In this document: positions 1-50,227 of the stretch, in pieces
How the letters are laid out: the number at the start of each line of letters is the position of its first letter
How positions within the stretch are numbered: the first letter of the stretch is position 1
From: Panulirus ornatus
Taxonomy: Eukaryota; Arthropoda; Malacostraca; Decapoda; Palinuridae
Reading direction: 5' to 3'
Assembly (NCBI RefSeq): GCF_036320965.1
Contig: NC_092276.1
Location: forward strand, 6,094,282-6,158,281
Length of the DNA: 64,000 nucleotides
The notes under the pieces: generated by a model
Database searches by the model: none
What the model saw: the letters and a program-made list of their open reading frames with translations, nothing else
What the model was told of the DNA's origin: nothing
Translations under genes and position numbers: made by a program

Positions 1-405
1 GACACCACACATACATAATACCTTCCACACAGTATTTCTATCAACCCTAACGTATGCTTTTTCCAGATCCATAAAGGCATATAATTTCTCCCACAAATTC
101 TTCATATCACAAACATGAACCACACATCATTTATCACACCTGAAACCACACTGCTCCCCCCTAAATATGATGCTCTGCACAAGCCACCACTCTCTCATAT
201 AGCTTGCCAGCCACACTCAACAAACTTATGTCACTAATCTAAACTTCCACTTTTATTCCCTGTGACATTATGCAAAAAATTACATTGTACAAGCAATCTT
301 CCCATCATCAGGCACCTAGCCTTGAGCCATGCATACAAGGAAAATCTTAACTAGTCAACCAACAAATATGTCGTCCTCTTTCCTAAGAAATTCCAACCAC
401 TCAAG
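1..405 (-). mobile_element. Degenerate RTE-like fragment (RT domain start)
   Basis: Minus-strand remnant of an RTE-type reverse transcriptase. Recognisable blocks correspond to the catalytic-A region (reverse complement of tctcca/gatccataaa... at 70-85), the CGF-R stretch at 140-165 and the upstream S-L-Y/P-KLY region at 205-245. It is heavily mutated and runs off the left edge. It abuts the Jockey/I-like element near 406. Confidence 0.6.
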
Positions 406-645
406 CTGGTTTGCCACACTTCATCTTACAATAAACAAATTGGCAACGGCAGGAGAGGGCCATTTAAACTGAAGATTGGTGGAAACCCGATTGAATATGT
501 CTCCTCCTTTAAATATCTTAGTGTCTCAGTCCTATGTGCTGCAGCGAGTGTGCAAAAACTAAATCGACAATGCACAGATAGACAGTGTTCTTAGAGCTGT
601 TGCAGGGTACAATCCTGGTTAGGGTGCAAATATCAGAATTGTTAA

Positions 646-1292
646 AATGATTATTATTATTATATTATTATACTTTGTCGCTGTCTCCCGCGTTTGCGAG
701 GTAGCGCAAGGAAACAGACGAAAGAAATGGCCCAACCCCCCCCCCATACACATGTATATACATACGTCCACACACACAAATATACATACCTACACAGCTT
801 TCCATGGTTTACCCCAGACGCTTCACATGCCTTGATTCAATCCACTGACAGCACGTCAACCCCGGTACACCACATCGCTCCAATTCACTCTATTCCTTGC
901 CCTCCTTTCACCCTCCTGCATGTTCAGGCCCCGATCACACAAAATCTTTTTCACTCCATCTTTCCACCTCCAATTTGGTCTCCCTCTTCTCCTCGTTCCC
1001 TCCACCTCCGACACATATATCCTCTTGGTCAATCTTTCCTCACTCATTCTCTCCATGTGCCCAAACCACTTCAAAACACCCTCTTCTGCTCTCTCAACCA
1101 CGCTCTTTTTATTTCCACACATCTCTCTTACCCTTACGTTACTCACTCGATCAAACCACCTCACACCACACACTGTCCTCAAACATCTCATTTCCAGCAC
1201 ATCCATCCTCCTGCGCACAACTCTATCCATAGCCCACGCCTCGCAACCATACAACTTTGTTGGAACCACTATTCCTTCAAACATACCCAGCT
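646..1292 (-). mobile_element. RTE-A copy, 5'-truncated, nested in the RNase H LINE
   Basis: Minus-strand RTE-A 3' part. The tail (TATAATAATA-type) is at 646-672, a short-form 3' UTR runs to about 855, and the last 142 codons of the protein are open (LYGCEAWAMDRVVRRRMDVL ... WFGHMERMSEERLTKRIYVS). It is truncated at the codons for GMFEGIVVPT near 1290. It belongs to the short 3' UTR subfamily shared with 47299 and 48224. Confidence 0.85.
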
Positions 1293-2294
1293 TATATTAG
1301 GTCTATATTAGATTACCACCAGTTTTGGTCCTACACTACAGCAAAGGTATCAACAGACTAGAAAAAATGCAAAACGAAGCCTTAAGAATCATACTTGGAT
1401 GCCCAAAGTCCATTAAAGTACTCAACATGCAGAAAGAACTTGGTATTCCCAGCATTGAAGAAGAATACTTGAAATCAATCTTATGATAGGACTGAAACTT
1501 CTTCATGGTGATCCAGATAGTGTTGTCTCTAAAAAAAATCTAAACCATATATGCCATGGCACAAGTAACTCTAAATGGATCCAAATAACAGTCAACCACA
1601 TGACAATGTTTGGTGTAAATAACTTGTATAAAATTAGGAAGCAGCAGCATTTCCTGCCTGCCTAGGCAGCCTGGCACATAACTCCCTTTGACATCACTAC
1701 ATCCACTTATCCACCAAAGACACTAATTACTTATAATCTTAACCTTCAACACTTAGGTAAGACCAGTGCCCTTGAACATATACAGAAACTCCAGAGTGAC
1801 AATAACACAGCCCAGTGCATCTATACTGACAGTTCTCATGACTCTGCCACTGGGAGGGCAGGCAGTGCTGCCACTGTGGTCAAGCCCAATGGTAATAGAT
1901 TAGAGGAAAATGTTAGAATAAACAACTGGGCATCTACTCTACAAACTGAAGAGTTCGCCATATTTTTGATATGCTCTTGAGCACGTAGAAACCACTGACA
2001 CAGACAACTTAATCATCCCTGATTCTTTATCTTCACTACTTGCCCTTAACATCCTAAGATCTGGTCTCTGAAGCCAGACACAAATACTCAGATATTATTG
2101 CTCAAGGGATTCAAATAGAATTGTTATGGATTCCCTCTCATATAGGCCTCTGCGAGCATGACAAAGCTGATGCTTTAGCAAAATTTGAACTTATCAAAGA
2201 TGTCAAAAACAATGTTGGGTTGTCAATTAGAACCCTCAAAACTGCAATTAGAACAGAACTAATTGACCCCTTTGAAGCATAAAGACGAGCTCAG

Positions 2295-2615
2295 ATGAGT
2301 ATAAATAAAAACATTTTCCATCATAGTAAAATACGTAGTAAAGTAAAACATGTATATGGAGAAAGTAATAAGATCAGCAGATTACATGATGTAACTGCTA
2401 TACTAAGGCTAGGATACATGTACTACTGGGGCTTTGGCCTAACTGGAGATGTTAACCATGTGATTTGTAAAGTTTGTGGTCAAAGATTTGGACACAAATT
2501 AGAACACTGTATCATAGAATGTGAAAAAATAGAGCCTCTTAAGAATAAATCTAAACAGACCCTGCAAAAAATGTCAAAACACCCTACTGTTAATAACAAG
2601 ATACTGAAATTTTAA
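2295..2615 (+). pseudogene. LINE C-terminal Cys-rich segment
   Basis: Longest surviving open segment of the RNase H LINE (106 codons). It contains ILRLGYMYYWGFGL, typical of the region following RNase H in I/Jockey-type elements, and the knuckle CKVCGQRFGHKLEHC. It is part of the decayed element, not a free-standing gene. Confidence 0.6.
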
Positions 2616-2824
2616 GTTTGTATCCACTTTTTGCATATAGCAGGTAAAACTTACCATACGAAACTATGTGATGTATGTACTGAACTACGAATTGTAACAT
2701 GTAATATCAACCCACTGGGGTCTGAGTAAGACCCTTTGTGACCCCTGTAATCCTTCTGCACTACTGTTCACAGGATGAGCATGGTGTGCACAACAAATTT
2801 GCCAGGGACACCGGCACAAATCAA

Positions 2825-3590
2825 TCATCTTACACAAGGCTCTCACCAGAACCTCTCTTTTCCCCAAACTACTCACCATCACTCTCCCACTTCACAAACC
2901 TTAATGTTCCATGTTGGCTGACCTATCATCTAACACATTCAAAAATCCTTAAAAATACTCACACCACCACCTTTTCACCTCTTCTTTGCCTGTTACCACT
3001 TCCCTAACTACTCCATTCACTGATGCTCCCATTTGTTCTCTTGTTTGCCTCCTTCCAAAACATTTTCTTATTCTCCCTAACAGTAGCTGATTCTCACCCA
3101 CACCACCACCTGCCCTCTTTTTCAGCCCCCACACCTTCCTCTTGATCTCCTGCCACTCCCTACTGTAAATCTCTCAGCCCCCATGCCTTCTCCTTGATCT
3201 CCTGCCACTCCCTACTGTAAATCTCCCAATCACTTGCACTTCTTCCTAACAGGTATCACCTATACACGTCTCTTTCCTCTTTCACTAAAAACTTAACTTC
3301 TTCATCCAACCATTTATTCCCCTTTCTAAAATGCCCTATCCCACATGTCACACACTTCTTTAACACAAGTGAGCAGTGCTTCCCCAAATACCCCCCATTC
3401 CTCACCCACTCCCCTAATTTCATCTACTTTCACTTCCTGCTAATCTTCAACCAATCCCTCATGGTATCTCCTTACACAAGCCTGTTTTCCAAGCTGACTC
3501 ACCTTCTCCACCCTCTTCCCACCAATAAATTTTCCTCTTTTACTAAAGCCTCTCAGCACATATACATAGAAAAGTCTTTCTTTAACAAGC
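2825..3590 (-). mobile_element. Old RTE-like fragment (EN to RT linker)
   Basis: Minus strand. The REQMGASVNGVVREVVTGKE block and KCFGRRQTRE correspond to the linker between endonuclease and RT of RTE-A-like proteins (usual form FWKEVNKVRKTREQMGTSV). It contains a tandem duplication of about 56 bp at 3123-3230. Diverged from the main RTE-A copies. Confidence 0.55.
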
Positions 3591-3599
3591 CTAGCCATT

Positions 3600-4740
3600 A
3601 AGACAAAATCATTATGGGTAAAAAGCTTCCTTAATAATCAGTAAATCAATATCATGTAAAAGCAAATGGTACAATAAGTATGTGCTTTAAAATAAGTGTG
3701 GAAGCATTTCATAGATATGTATCTTACCAAAGATGTGTCTTGTATAATCAATATACTTTTACTTCTATGATTTGAATATTCATGCATGCCCCACTTGCCT
3801 TTATGTAAGGATACAAGGCACACACTCCAAGAGTCCTTAGGCACATTAACCTGGACATGAAAATATTGAATAGCATGAAAAACCCTAGCACAACAAATTC
3901 ACCCTCCATTACTGAAGACCACAGATGTAATTCCATCCATCTATAATCCTAATGCTCAACCACACCTCACCTTATTTCCACTACCTCCACTGTTTATACC
4001 TTCCTATTTGACTTGATTCTCGTGTTCCTCATCCACATTACCTACATCTCTATCATTTAATTCATCCTGGAGTCTAACTCAATGCTCAATTTCTTTCATT
4101 TTCACATCATTTTCATCTGACAGTACTTCCCTTTGCAATTGTCCTTACTGTCGCCTTAATTTATTCTCTTACTCTCCCTGCACTATTCATTTCCTTTCAA
4201 AATCTTTCATTATTTTCTCACATTCACAAACACTCAGAGAAATTCATTAATACTTCATGAATAAAAGTGAAGGAACAAAAGCCTTTGCAATCTCATTAGA
4301 GGTTAAAAGAACTGGAACTCAACAGCCTTCAAAGAAGAGAAGAAAGATATATGATAATCTGAGAATAGCAATGAAAAGGGTATCAAAAACAGCATAATTC
4401 CTTTAAAAGCATCCCAGCATGGAAGAAACAGAATAAGTATGTATGTAGTAACACCTTGGAAAATACCAAAAAGGATACTGGTATCAAACAGAAATATCAA
4501 AGAACCCATCAAAAAAGAAGGAAAAGTTATTCAAGGTACTACCAAAAGAAATAGAAATCTAAATAGACTAAGCACATAAATATTAATGCCTTGATGAAAT
4601 GGCTGAAAAAAAAATCCAGATGAGCCCGAGATTGAAAGTTATACATTGTTCATGGCAACAGAATAAAATAGTATTGTCAATGAAGCAAGATAGGTGGTAA
4701 GAACTATGCTCTAGCCCTGCATTATGGAAAAATCTCTAGT
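3600..4740. other. No recognisable gene
   Basis: AT-rich DNA with only short ORFs. 3930-4260 is pyrimidine-rich on the plus strand, like the antisense of the RTE families, but I could not align it. Probably intron 9 of the dynein gene. Confidence 0.4.
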
Positions 4741-4744
4741 TATT

Positions 4745-5900
4745 CATGGGTAGCTTGGCAGATATTCCCCATCTCTTATTTGCCCTCTTTTTCTAGCTCT
4801 CATATCTTTCTTTTGTCCTCAAGCTGTTTTTTCAAGTGCACCTCCCTATCAAATGCACTCTTTCCCTTTTTCTGTTTCACTATCAATTCAATTTCAATGC
4901 ACCCCTCAGAAACCTTTCTTATACTTTTTTCATCCTATGAACCTCTGCATACTTAAGCAATGCTTTGCTAGATCCCTCCAGTACTCTTCTCGTTCCTTTG
5001 TTTCATCATTATTCTTCCCTCTATCTCTCCAGGTATTTCTGCACATAGGAAACTTTTCCAAGCTCATTCACTTTCACCAGTTCCTTTGCTCCATTTCTAA
5101 ACAAATACAACATTCTTCACTTTGTCTGAACACAGAACCAATTTCCCTACTTCTTGTAACATGAGGTCCATTCCTCTCCTTCTCCTACCATAAAGTTTAC
5201 TTTCCTCCTTGCATGTTATTTCCTTTTTCCCTAAACCCACTGCTAATTTTCACCTCCATCAGGGAATGATCAGACATTCTACCTTCCTGCCCATTTTACA
5301 TATTCATATCTAACAACCTCTCATTTACACACTTATCACTTATCAAACATTCCATAATCACCCATGAACCCCCTCCCTGCTTCTCTAAGTATACTCATGT
5401 ATCTTTCCTTAAACCAAGTATCCCTGATTACACCATGGGTGAAAAGTCACCCTTTGTGAAGTTAGGAGTACAATCTCTTCAAAAAACTTATCACTCTAAA
5501 GGAGTCAACATTTCCCTGCTATTGGCAGTAGTACAGCCATGGGATGCAGGAGTCTTCAGAAGGGACTTGGGTAGCAGATGGACCCTCACATAAATTGGTC
5601 CTAGGGTAATCATAAATAAACAAATATATTGTCACCCACCCTTGTATTCAGTTCCCTTTGCAAAACAACCAAATCTAGTGCAAAACTATCAACATATTCA
5701 CTCATGTTGTCCTTACACGTGTTACTTTCCTTCACCCTATCACTTCCTCATGCATTAGCACTAACAATCATCCACCTGTCACAGCCAATTTTCATTTTAT
5801 CCCAGAGCAACTATGATCTCAATTCCTTGCACTCTATTTTTCTATTTTCTAACAATCACCCACCTCTTAGGTTCAACTTTCATTATAACCCATTTGGTTA
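4745..5900 (-). mobile_element. Degenerate RTE-like endonuclease region
   Basis: On the minus strand 5620-5900 reads like an APE endonuclease with a GDLNTRVG-like motif at its end (LQRELNTRVGD). 5240-5430 contains DTWFKERYMS and a block equivalent to MSDHYLVEAK, and 4770-5160 resembles the following linker. 5440-5620 does not align and may be an insertion. It is older than RTE-A and probably belongs to RTE-B or a third family. Confidence 0.5.
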
Positions 5901-6179
5901 GTTTTCTATACAGTCTCAGAATAAGAGAAAAGAATGATGGTTACTGCTTAAAATAACACTTTCATGCGTCAGGTTTTATCTATGGAACAAATCCTTTTAT
6001 TTGCTTATGGTGGGGATACTGTATGGTTGGCAGCACAATTAAGTCTTGGAAGTCAAATGAACGATTTGCCACCTCAGTATCTAGAGTGGTGAGATGCAAC
6101 TTTTGCTCACTATCCTTGTATTTAGAGATGTTTTTCCTATTTTTGTTCTGGGTGATATATTTCCTCTCCAAGTAAATAA

Positions 6180-6645
6180 CCATGGTCCCAAGAAATCGTC
6201 CAAGGATGAAAAGGTCCAAAAACTTGCTTGGAAAAAAGATAATGTGTCTACCAGTAAAATTTCTTCTTGCTTGGAAGAAAGATAATGTGTCTATAAGTAA
6301 AATTTCTTCAAGATATACTGACAGGGCCAAGTTCAACATCTAGACACTTTTCTGGTCTTTCTCTAACATCATCCTTGCCCGAAAAGCTGACTCTGATTGA
6401 TCTAGGAAGACCAGTGAGTGAACTGATAACCTAATCAAACGTGAGGTGTTGAAAAAACCCATCCCTCTCAGGTTATTAGTCTAATTACAAATCTTTCTAG
6501 ATCAACCAGACCTAACTTTTCAGGGAGGCATATAAGCAAAAGGAAGAAAAAAAGTGTCTAGATGGTAAACTTGGCCTGATAATGTCTTGAAATTTTGCTC
6601 ATAGATACTTTCTTACTTCTAAGTAAGAATTCTTCTTTTTTTCGC
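6180..6645. repeat. Fold-back (imperfect palindrome) element
   Basis: The left arm (about 6262-6450) is matched by the reverse complement of the right arm (about 6470-6640). Shared blocks include ggccaagtt...catctagacactttt (6327-6353) against the complement of aagtgtctagatg...aaacttggcc (6550-6577), and tgattgatctag (6395-6406) against ctagatcaacca (6499-6510). The loop centre is near 6460. The left arm also holds a 43-bp tandem duplication (6219-6305). No coding capacity; resembles a MITE or fold-back transposon. Confidence 0.65.
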
Positions 6646-6707
6646 ACTTGGACAACTTTTAAGGGCTATGGCAGAGGCAAAATATCACACAAACAGAAAT
6701 AATGATA

Positions 6708-7012
6708 AAGTGGTATACCAGGGTCTACATGCTGTCAGTGGGCTGAACCAGGGCATGTGAAACATCTGGGGTAAACCATGGAAAGGTCTGTGGGGCCTGG
6801 ATGTGGACAGGGAGCTGTGGTTTGGGCGCATTACACATGACAACTAGAGACCGAGTGTGTATAAATGTGGCCTTTTTTGTTTGTTTTCCTGGTGCTAACT
6901 TGCTGCAGCAGGGGGTAGCAATGCTGATTCCTGTGGGGCACAGTAGTGCTGGGAATGGATGAAGGAAAGCAAGTATGAATACGCACATGCGTATATATGT
7001 AATGTCTGTGTA

Positions 7013-7014
<2 letters not shown>
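6708..7014 (+). mobile_element. RTE-A 3' UTR fragment
   Basis: Plus-strand RTE-A from the end of the coding region (ataccagggtctac) through the 3' UTR landmarks ggtaaaccatgg and gagctgtggttt. It runs directly into the (TA)n tract at 7015. Confidence 0.75.

Positions 7015-7077
<63 letters not shown>
7015..7077. repeat. (TA)n microsatellite
   Basis: About 31 TA dinucleotides, bounded right by the 3' tail of a minus-strand RTE-A. Confidence 0.98.
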
Positions 7078-7078
<1 letters not shown>

Positions 7079-7081
<3 letters not shown>

Positions 7082-8746
7082 TTTTTCTTTTTTTTTATTT
7101 TGCTTCGTCGCTGTCTCCCGCGTTTGCGAGGTAGCACAAGGAAACAGACGAAAGAAATGGCACAACCCACCCCCATACACATGTATATACATACACGTCC
7201 TCACACGCAAATATACATACCTATACATCTCAATGTACACATATATATACACACACAGACACATACATATATACCCATGCACACAATTCACACTGTCTGC
7301 CTTTATTCATTCCCATCGCCACCTCACCACACATGGAATACCATCCCCCTCCCCCCTCATGTGTGCGAGGTAGCGCTAGGAAAAGACAACAAAGGCCCCA
7401 TTCGTTCACACTCAGTCTCTAGCTGTCATGCAATAATGCCCAAAACCACAGCTCCCTTTCCACATCCAGGCCCCACACAACTTTCCATGGTTTACCCCAG
7501 ACGCTTCACATGCCCTGATTCAATCCACTGACAGCACGTCAACCCCGGTATACCACATCATTCCAATTCACTCTATTCCTTGCACGCCTTTCACCCTCCT
7601 GCATGTTCAGGCCCTGATCACTCAAAATCTTTTTCACTCCATCTTTCCACCTCCAATTTGGTCTCACACTTCTCCTCGTTCCCTCCACCTCCGACACATA
7701 TATCCTCTTGGTCAATCTTTCCTCACTCATTCTCTCCATGTGCCAAAACCATTTCAAAACACCCTCTTCTGCTCTCTCAACCACGCTCTTTTTATTTCCA
7801 CACATCTCTCTTACCCTTACATTACTTACTCGATCAAACCACCTCACACCACACATTGTTCTCAAACATCTCATTTTCAGCACATCCACCCTCCTGCGCA
7901 CAACTCTATCCACAGCCCACGCCTTGCAATCATACAACATTGTTGGAACCACTATTAATTCAAACATACCCATTTTTGCTTTCCGAGATAATGTTCTCGA
8001 CTTCCACACATTCTTCAACGCTCCCAGGATTTTCGCCCCCTCCCCCACCCTATGATTCACTTCCGCTTCCATTGTTCCATCCGCTGCCAAATCCACTCCC
8101 AGATATCTAAAACACTTTACTTCCTCCAGTTTTTCTCCATTCAAACTTACCTCCCAATTGACTTGACCCTCAACCCTACTGTACCTAATAACCTTGCTCT
8201 TATTCACATTTACTCTTAACTTTCTTCTTTCACACACTTTACCAAACTCAGTCACCAGCTTCTGCAGTTTCTCACATGAATCAGCCACCAGCGCTGTATC
8301 ATCAGCAATCAACAACTGACTCACTTCCAAAGCTCTCTCATCCACAACAGACTTCATACTTGCCCCTCTTTCCAAAACTCTTGCATTCACCTCCCTAACA
8401 ACCCCATCCATAAACAAATTAAACAACCATGGAGACATCACACACCCCTGCCGCAAACCTACATTCACTGAGAACCAATCACTTTCTTCCTACACGTACA
8501 CATGCCTTACATCCTCGATAAAAACTTTTCACTGCTTCTAACAACTTGCCTCCCACACCATATATTCTTAATACCTTCCACAGAGCATCTCTATCAACTC
8601 TATCATATGCCTTCTCCAGATCCATAAATGCTACATACAAATCCATTTGCTTTTCTAAGTATTTCTCACATACACTCTTCAAAGCAAACACCTGATCCAC
8701 ACATCCTCTACCACTTCTGAAACCACACTGCTCTTCCCTAATCTGA

Positions 8747-8750
<4 letters not shown>
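7079..8750 (-). mobile_element. RTE-A copy flanked on both sides by (TA)n
   Basis: 5'-truncated minus-strand copy of about 1.67 kb. An A-rich tail at 7079-7105 is followed by the terminal motif gcgaggtagc, a long 3' UTR (to 7538), then coding sequence. The segment from 8468 to 7539 is one open frame of 309 codons covering the RT catalytic box through the C-terminus. The FADD box is IADD (8298-8309). Upstream RT (DLEKAYDRVDRDALWKVLR) is in another frame near 8500-8660. The 5' end stops at 8750 against a second (TA)n. Confidence 0.88.
7539..8468 (-). pseudogene. RTE-A reverse transcriptase C-terminal half
   Basis: A 309-codon open frame: MNVGLRQGCVMSPWLFNLFM (RT motif B), LLIADDTALVAD (motif C with F to I), FRYLGVDLAADGTMEAEV (motif E region), LKNVWKSRTL, then the conserved C-terminal RCLRTMCGVRWFDRVSN and MERMSEERLTKRIY. 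One of the two longest intact frames of this family in the window. It is separated from the upstream RT by a frameshift near 8470-8500, so it cannot make a full protein. Confidence 0.85.

Positions 8751-8814
<64 letters not shown>
8751..8814. repeat. (TA)n microsatellite
   Basis: About 31 TA units at the truncated 5' end of the RTE-A copy. Mirrors the tract at 7015-7077. Confidence 0.98.
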
Positions 8815-8820
<6 letters not shown>

Positions 8821-8839
8821 TATGTATGTATATGTTGAT

Positions 8840-9035
8840 ATGTATTTCCTGCATGCCATATAAGACGACTAAAAGGGGAGGGAGAGGGGGGGGCTGGAAA
8901 TCCTCCCCTCTCATTTCCAATTTTCCAAAAGAAGGAACAGAGAAGGAGGCCAAGTGAGGATATTCCCTCAAAGGCTCAGTCTTCTGTTCCTAACGCTACC
9001 TCGCTAATCCGGGAAATGGCAAATAGTATAAGAAA
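8840..9035 (+). mobile_element. SINE-A copy
   Basis: Short non-autonomous repeat. Landmarks in order: ttcctgcatgcca, gacgactaaaagg, ggctggaaatcctcccctct, tttccaaaagaaggaacaga, ctcaaaggctc and the 3' end gctacctcgctaatccggga. Same plan as 21903-22136. Confidence 0.75.
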
Positions 9036-9044
9036 AATTTGTAT

Positions 9045-11357
9045 ATGAGTGGATGGGTATAACTGGTGTACATGGGGTATTCAGTGTTGTAAATGGAAAT
9101 GGTGAAGAGCTTGTAGATTTATGTGCTGAAAAAAGACTGGTGATTGGGAATACCTGGTTTGAAAAGAGAGATATACATAAGTATGCATATGCAAGTAGGA
9201 GAGATGGTCAAAGGGCATTATTGGATTACGTGTTAACTGATAGGCATGCAAAGAGAGACTACTGGATATTAATGTGCTGAGAGGGCCAGCTGGAGGGATG
9301 TCTGATCACTATTTTCTGGAGGCCAAGGTGAAGATTTGTGAAGTTTTTCAAAAAAGAAGAGAGAATGTTGGGGTGAAGAGAGTGGTGACAGAAAGTGAGC
9401 TTGGAAAGGAGACTTATGTGAGGAAGTAACAGGAGAGATTGAGTGTAGAATGGCAAAAGGTAAGAGCAAATGATGTACGGGGAGTGGGTGAGGAATGGGA
9501 TGCATTTAGGGAAGCAGTGATGGCTTGTGCAAAAGATACATGTGGCATGAGAAAGGTGGGAGGTAGGCAATTACAAAGGGTGGTGAGCGGTGGGATGAAG
9601 AAGTAAAGTTGTTAGTGAAAGAGAAAAGAAAGGCATCTGGACAATACTTGCAAGGTAAAGTGCAAATGACGGGATATGTATAAAGGAAAGCAGCACGAGG
9701 TCAAGAGGAAGGTGCAAGGGTAGAAAAAGAGGGCAAATGAGAGTTGGGGTGAGAGAGTATCAATAAACTTTAGAGAGAATAAAAAGATGTTTTGGAAGGA
9801 GGTAAATCATGTGCATAAGTCAAAAGAACAAATGGGAACACCAGTGAAGGGGGCAAGTGTTGTGAACTAATAACAAGTAGTGATGAAGCGAAAAGGAGGA
9901 GTAAGTATTTTGGGGGTTTGTTGAATGAGTTTGATGATAGAGTGGCAAATATACGGAGTTTTGGTCAAGGTGGTGTGAGAAGTGACAGGGTCAGGGAGAA
10001 TGGTTAGGTTACAAGAAAAGAAGTAGTGAAAGCATTGCTGATGATGAAATTCGGCAAGGCTGCAGCTTTGGATGGTACTGCAGTGGAATTCATTAAAAAG
10101 GGGGGTGAATGGTTGGTAAGGATATTCAATGTATGTATGGACCATGTTGAAGTGCCTGAGGACTGGCAGAATGCATGCATAGTGCCACTGTACAAAGAAA
10201 AAGTGGATAAAGGTGAGTGTCCAAACTACATAGGCATAAGTCTGTTGAGTATTCCTAGGAAATTATATGGGAGGGTGTTGATTGAGAGGGTGAAGGCATG
10301 TACAAAGCATCAGATTGGGAAAGAGTAGTGTGGTTTCAGAAGTGGTAGAGGACGTGTAGATCAGATGTTTGCTTTGAAGAATGTAGGTGAGAAATACTTA
10401 AAAAACAGATGGATTTGCATGTAGCATTTATGAATCTGGAGAAGGCATATGAAAGGGTTGATAGGGATACTTTGTGGAAGGTTTTATGAGTATATGGTGT
10501 GGGAGGTAAGTTGCTAAAAGCAGTGAAAAGTTTTTACCAAGGATGTAAGGCATGTGTGAGAGTAAAAAGAGAGGAGAGTGAGTGGCTCCCAGTAAATGTC
10601 AGTCAGAGGCAGGGGTGTGTGATGTGCCCATGGTTGTTTAATCTGTTTCTGGGTGGGGTGGTTAGGGAAGAAAAGGCAAGAGTTTTGGAGAGGGGGGTGA
10701 GTATGCAGTCTGTTGGGGATGAGAGGGGTTTGGGAAGTGAGTCAGTTTTTGTTCACTGATGATACAGCTCTAGTGGCTGATTCGAGTGAGAAACTGCAGA
10801 AGTTGGTGACTGAGTTTGGAAAACTGTGTCAAAGGAGAAAGTTAAGAGTAAATGTGAATAAGAACAATGTTATCAGGTTCAGTAGAGTGGATGGACAGGT
10901 TAATAGGGATGTAAGTTTGAATGGAGAAAAATTGGAGGGAGTGAAGTGTTTTAGATATCTGGGAGTGGACTTAGCAGCAGGTGGAACCATGGAAGTGGAA
11001 GTGTCACAGGGTGGGAGAGGGGCGAAAGTTCTGGGAGCAATGAAGAATGTGTGGAAGGAGAAAACGTTATCTCAGAGAGCAAAACTGGGTATGTTTGAAG
11101 GAATAGTATTTCCAACAATGCTGTATGGTTGCAAGACATGGGCTATAGACAGGGTTGTACGGAGGAGGGTGGATGTGTTGGAAATGAATGTTTGAGGACA
11201 ACTTGTGGTGTGAGGTGGTTTGATCGAGTAAGTAATGAAAGGGTAAGAGAGATGTGTGGAAATAAAAAGAGTTTGGTTGAGAGTGCAAAAGTGGGTGAGT
11301 TGAAATGGTTTGGACATATGGAGAGAATAAACAGGGAAAGATTGACAAAGAGGATTG
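9045..11357 (+). mobile_element. Old RTE-A copy, endonuclease to C-terminus
   Basis: Plus-strand copy starting within the endonuclease (GVHGVFSVVNGNGEELVDLC at 9074) and running through YVLTDRHAK, the linker, RT (10026 onward: KAAALDGTAVEFIKK; YLGVDLAAGGTMEVEV) to MERINRERLTKRI at 11357. The catalytic box is FTDD (10752-10763). Many frameshifts and stops. No long 3' UTR; sequence switches to an antisense RTE-A fragment at 11358. Confidence 0.8.
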
Positions 11358-11550
11358 TTAGCCCCCCGCTTAAGTGAGGTAGTGCCATGAAAACAGACAA
11401 AAAGGCCACATTCGCTCACACTCAGTCTCTAGCTGTCATGTGTAATGCACCAAAACCACAGCTCCCTATACACATCCAGGCCCCACAGACCTTTCCATAT
11501 CTTACCCCAGATGCTTCGCATGCCCTGGTTCAGTCCACTGAAATGCAATG
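11358..11550 (-). mobile_element. RTE-A 3' UTR fragment
   Basis: Minus-strand piece with ctcagtctctagctgtcatg, ccacagctccct, ccaggccccacag and tttccat landmarks. It abuts head-on the C-terminal end of the plus-strand copy. Confidence 0.7.
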
Positions 11551-11559
11551 TATCTATTA

Positions 11560-12123
11560 AACCCCTTATGACTGCTCATTCCACACCAGAAGTGTCAACC
11601 CTTCCGTTGCCATTATCCTCACACAAGCCTGACTCTATGTGATGAATATTCTTAAACCACACTATCTGCTTATCCTTTAACTCCATTCTGCTCAAAATAA
11701 GATATTCAGATTTCTCATCAAATAAAACAACATTCTTTTCACTTGGTTACAACTACACACATTCAAACTTCCTACCCTAAACCTTCAAAGAAAAAATCTA
11801 GTCTGATTTACTTCTTTTCTAACTCATTGAAAGTGGTGTTAGATGTCATCTACTACTTTTCGTACTCACAGAATGTGATACTATGTCATCTACTCCTTTC
11901 AGTTGCCTTTCATGAAACAGGAGACACACCAGTAGTACTCTTTCTTCCCTGTCCTTAGGTTCATGGTATCAAATAAGTTTGCATCCAAAATGGAAAATCA
12001 AAATGTACCTGCAATAGTGTGAAATTTAAATGAAAGACTTGCATGCAAAAATGTGACTAGAAATCAACCATTAACCTTTCTTCTAATTATTATGTAAAAA
12101 GACAGATATGAATAAATACACAC
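11560..12123. other. Intron 9 sequence, nothing recognised
   Basis: AT-rich, short ORFs only. I searched here for the next dynein exon (expected to encode the continuation of the arginine codon then a basic stretch) and did not see it. Confidence 0.4.

Positions 12124-50227
<38,104 letters not shown>

Larger units (their letters stand above)
409..2640 (+). mobile_element. Jockey/I-like LINE remnant with RNase H domain
   Basis: Plus-strand remains of an APE-type LINE that carries RNase H. Before 645 the RT C-terminus is readable (KLKIGGNPIEYVSSFKYLSV, then LRAVAGYNPG). After 1292 it continues as YHQFWSYTTAKGINRLEKMQ, NEALRIILGCPKS and LGIPSIEEEY. RNase H follows at about 1815-2200 (QCIYTDSSHDS, TEEFAIF, WIPSHIGLCEHDKADALAK). 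A C-terminal Cys/His knuckle (VICKVCGQRFGHKLEHCIIE) lies at about 2458-2520 and the frame ends at 2615. There are several frameshifts and in-frame stops. The body is split by an RTE-A insertion at 646-1292. Confidence 0.75.

Noticed and set aside
694..1311. Long plus-strand ORF rich in His, Ser, Pro and Thr (205 codons)
   Set aside because: It is the antisense of an RTE-A C-terminus. The same antisense ORF pattern recurs at every minus-strand copy (for example 48004-48936).
6895..7373. ORFs with long Ile-Tyr runs
   Set aside because: Translation of (TA)n tracts joined to RTE-A 3' UTR; no gene. The same applies at 8479, 22161, 29265 and 51205.
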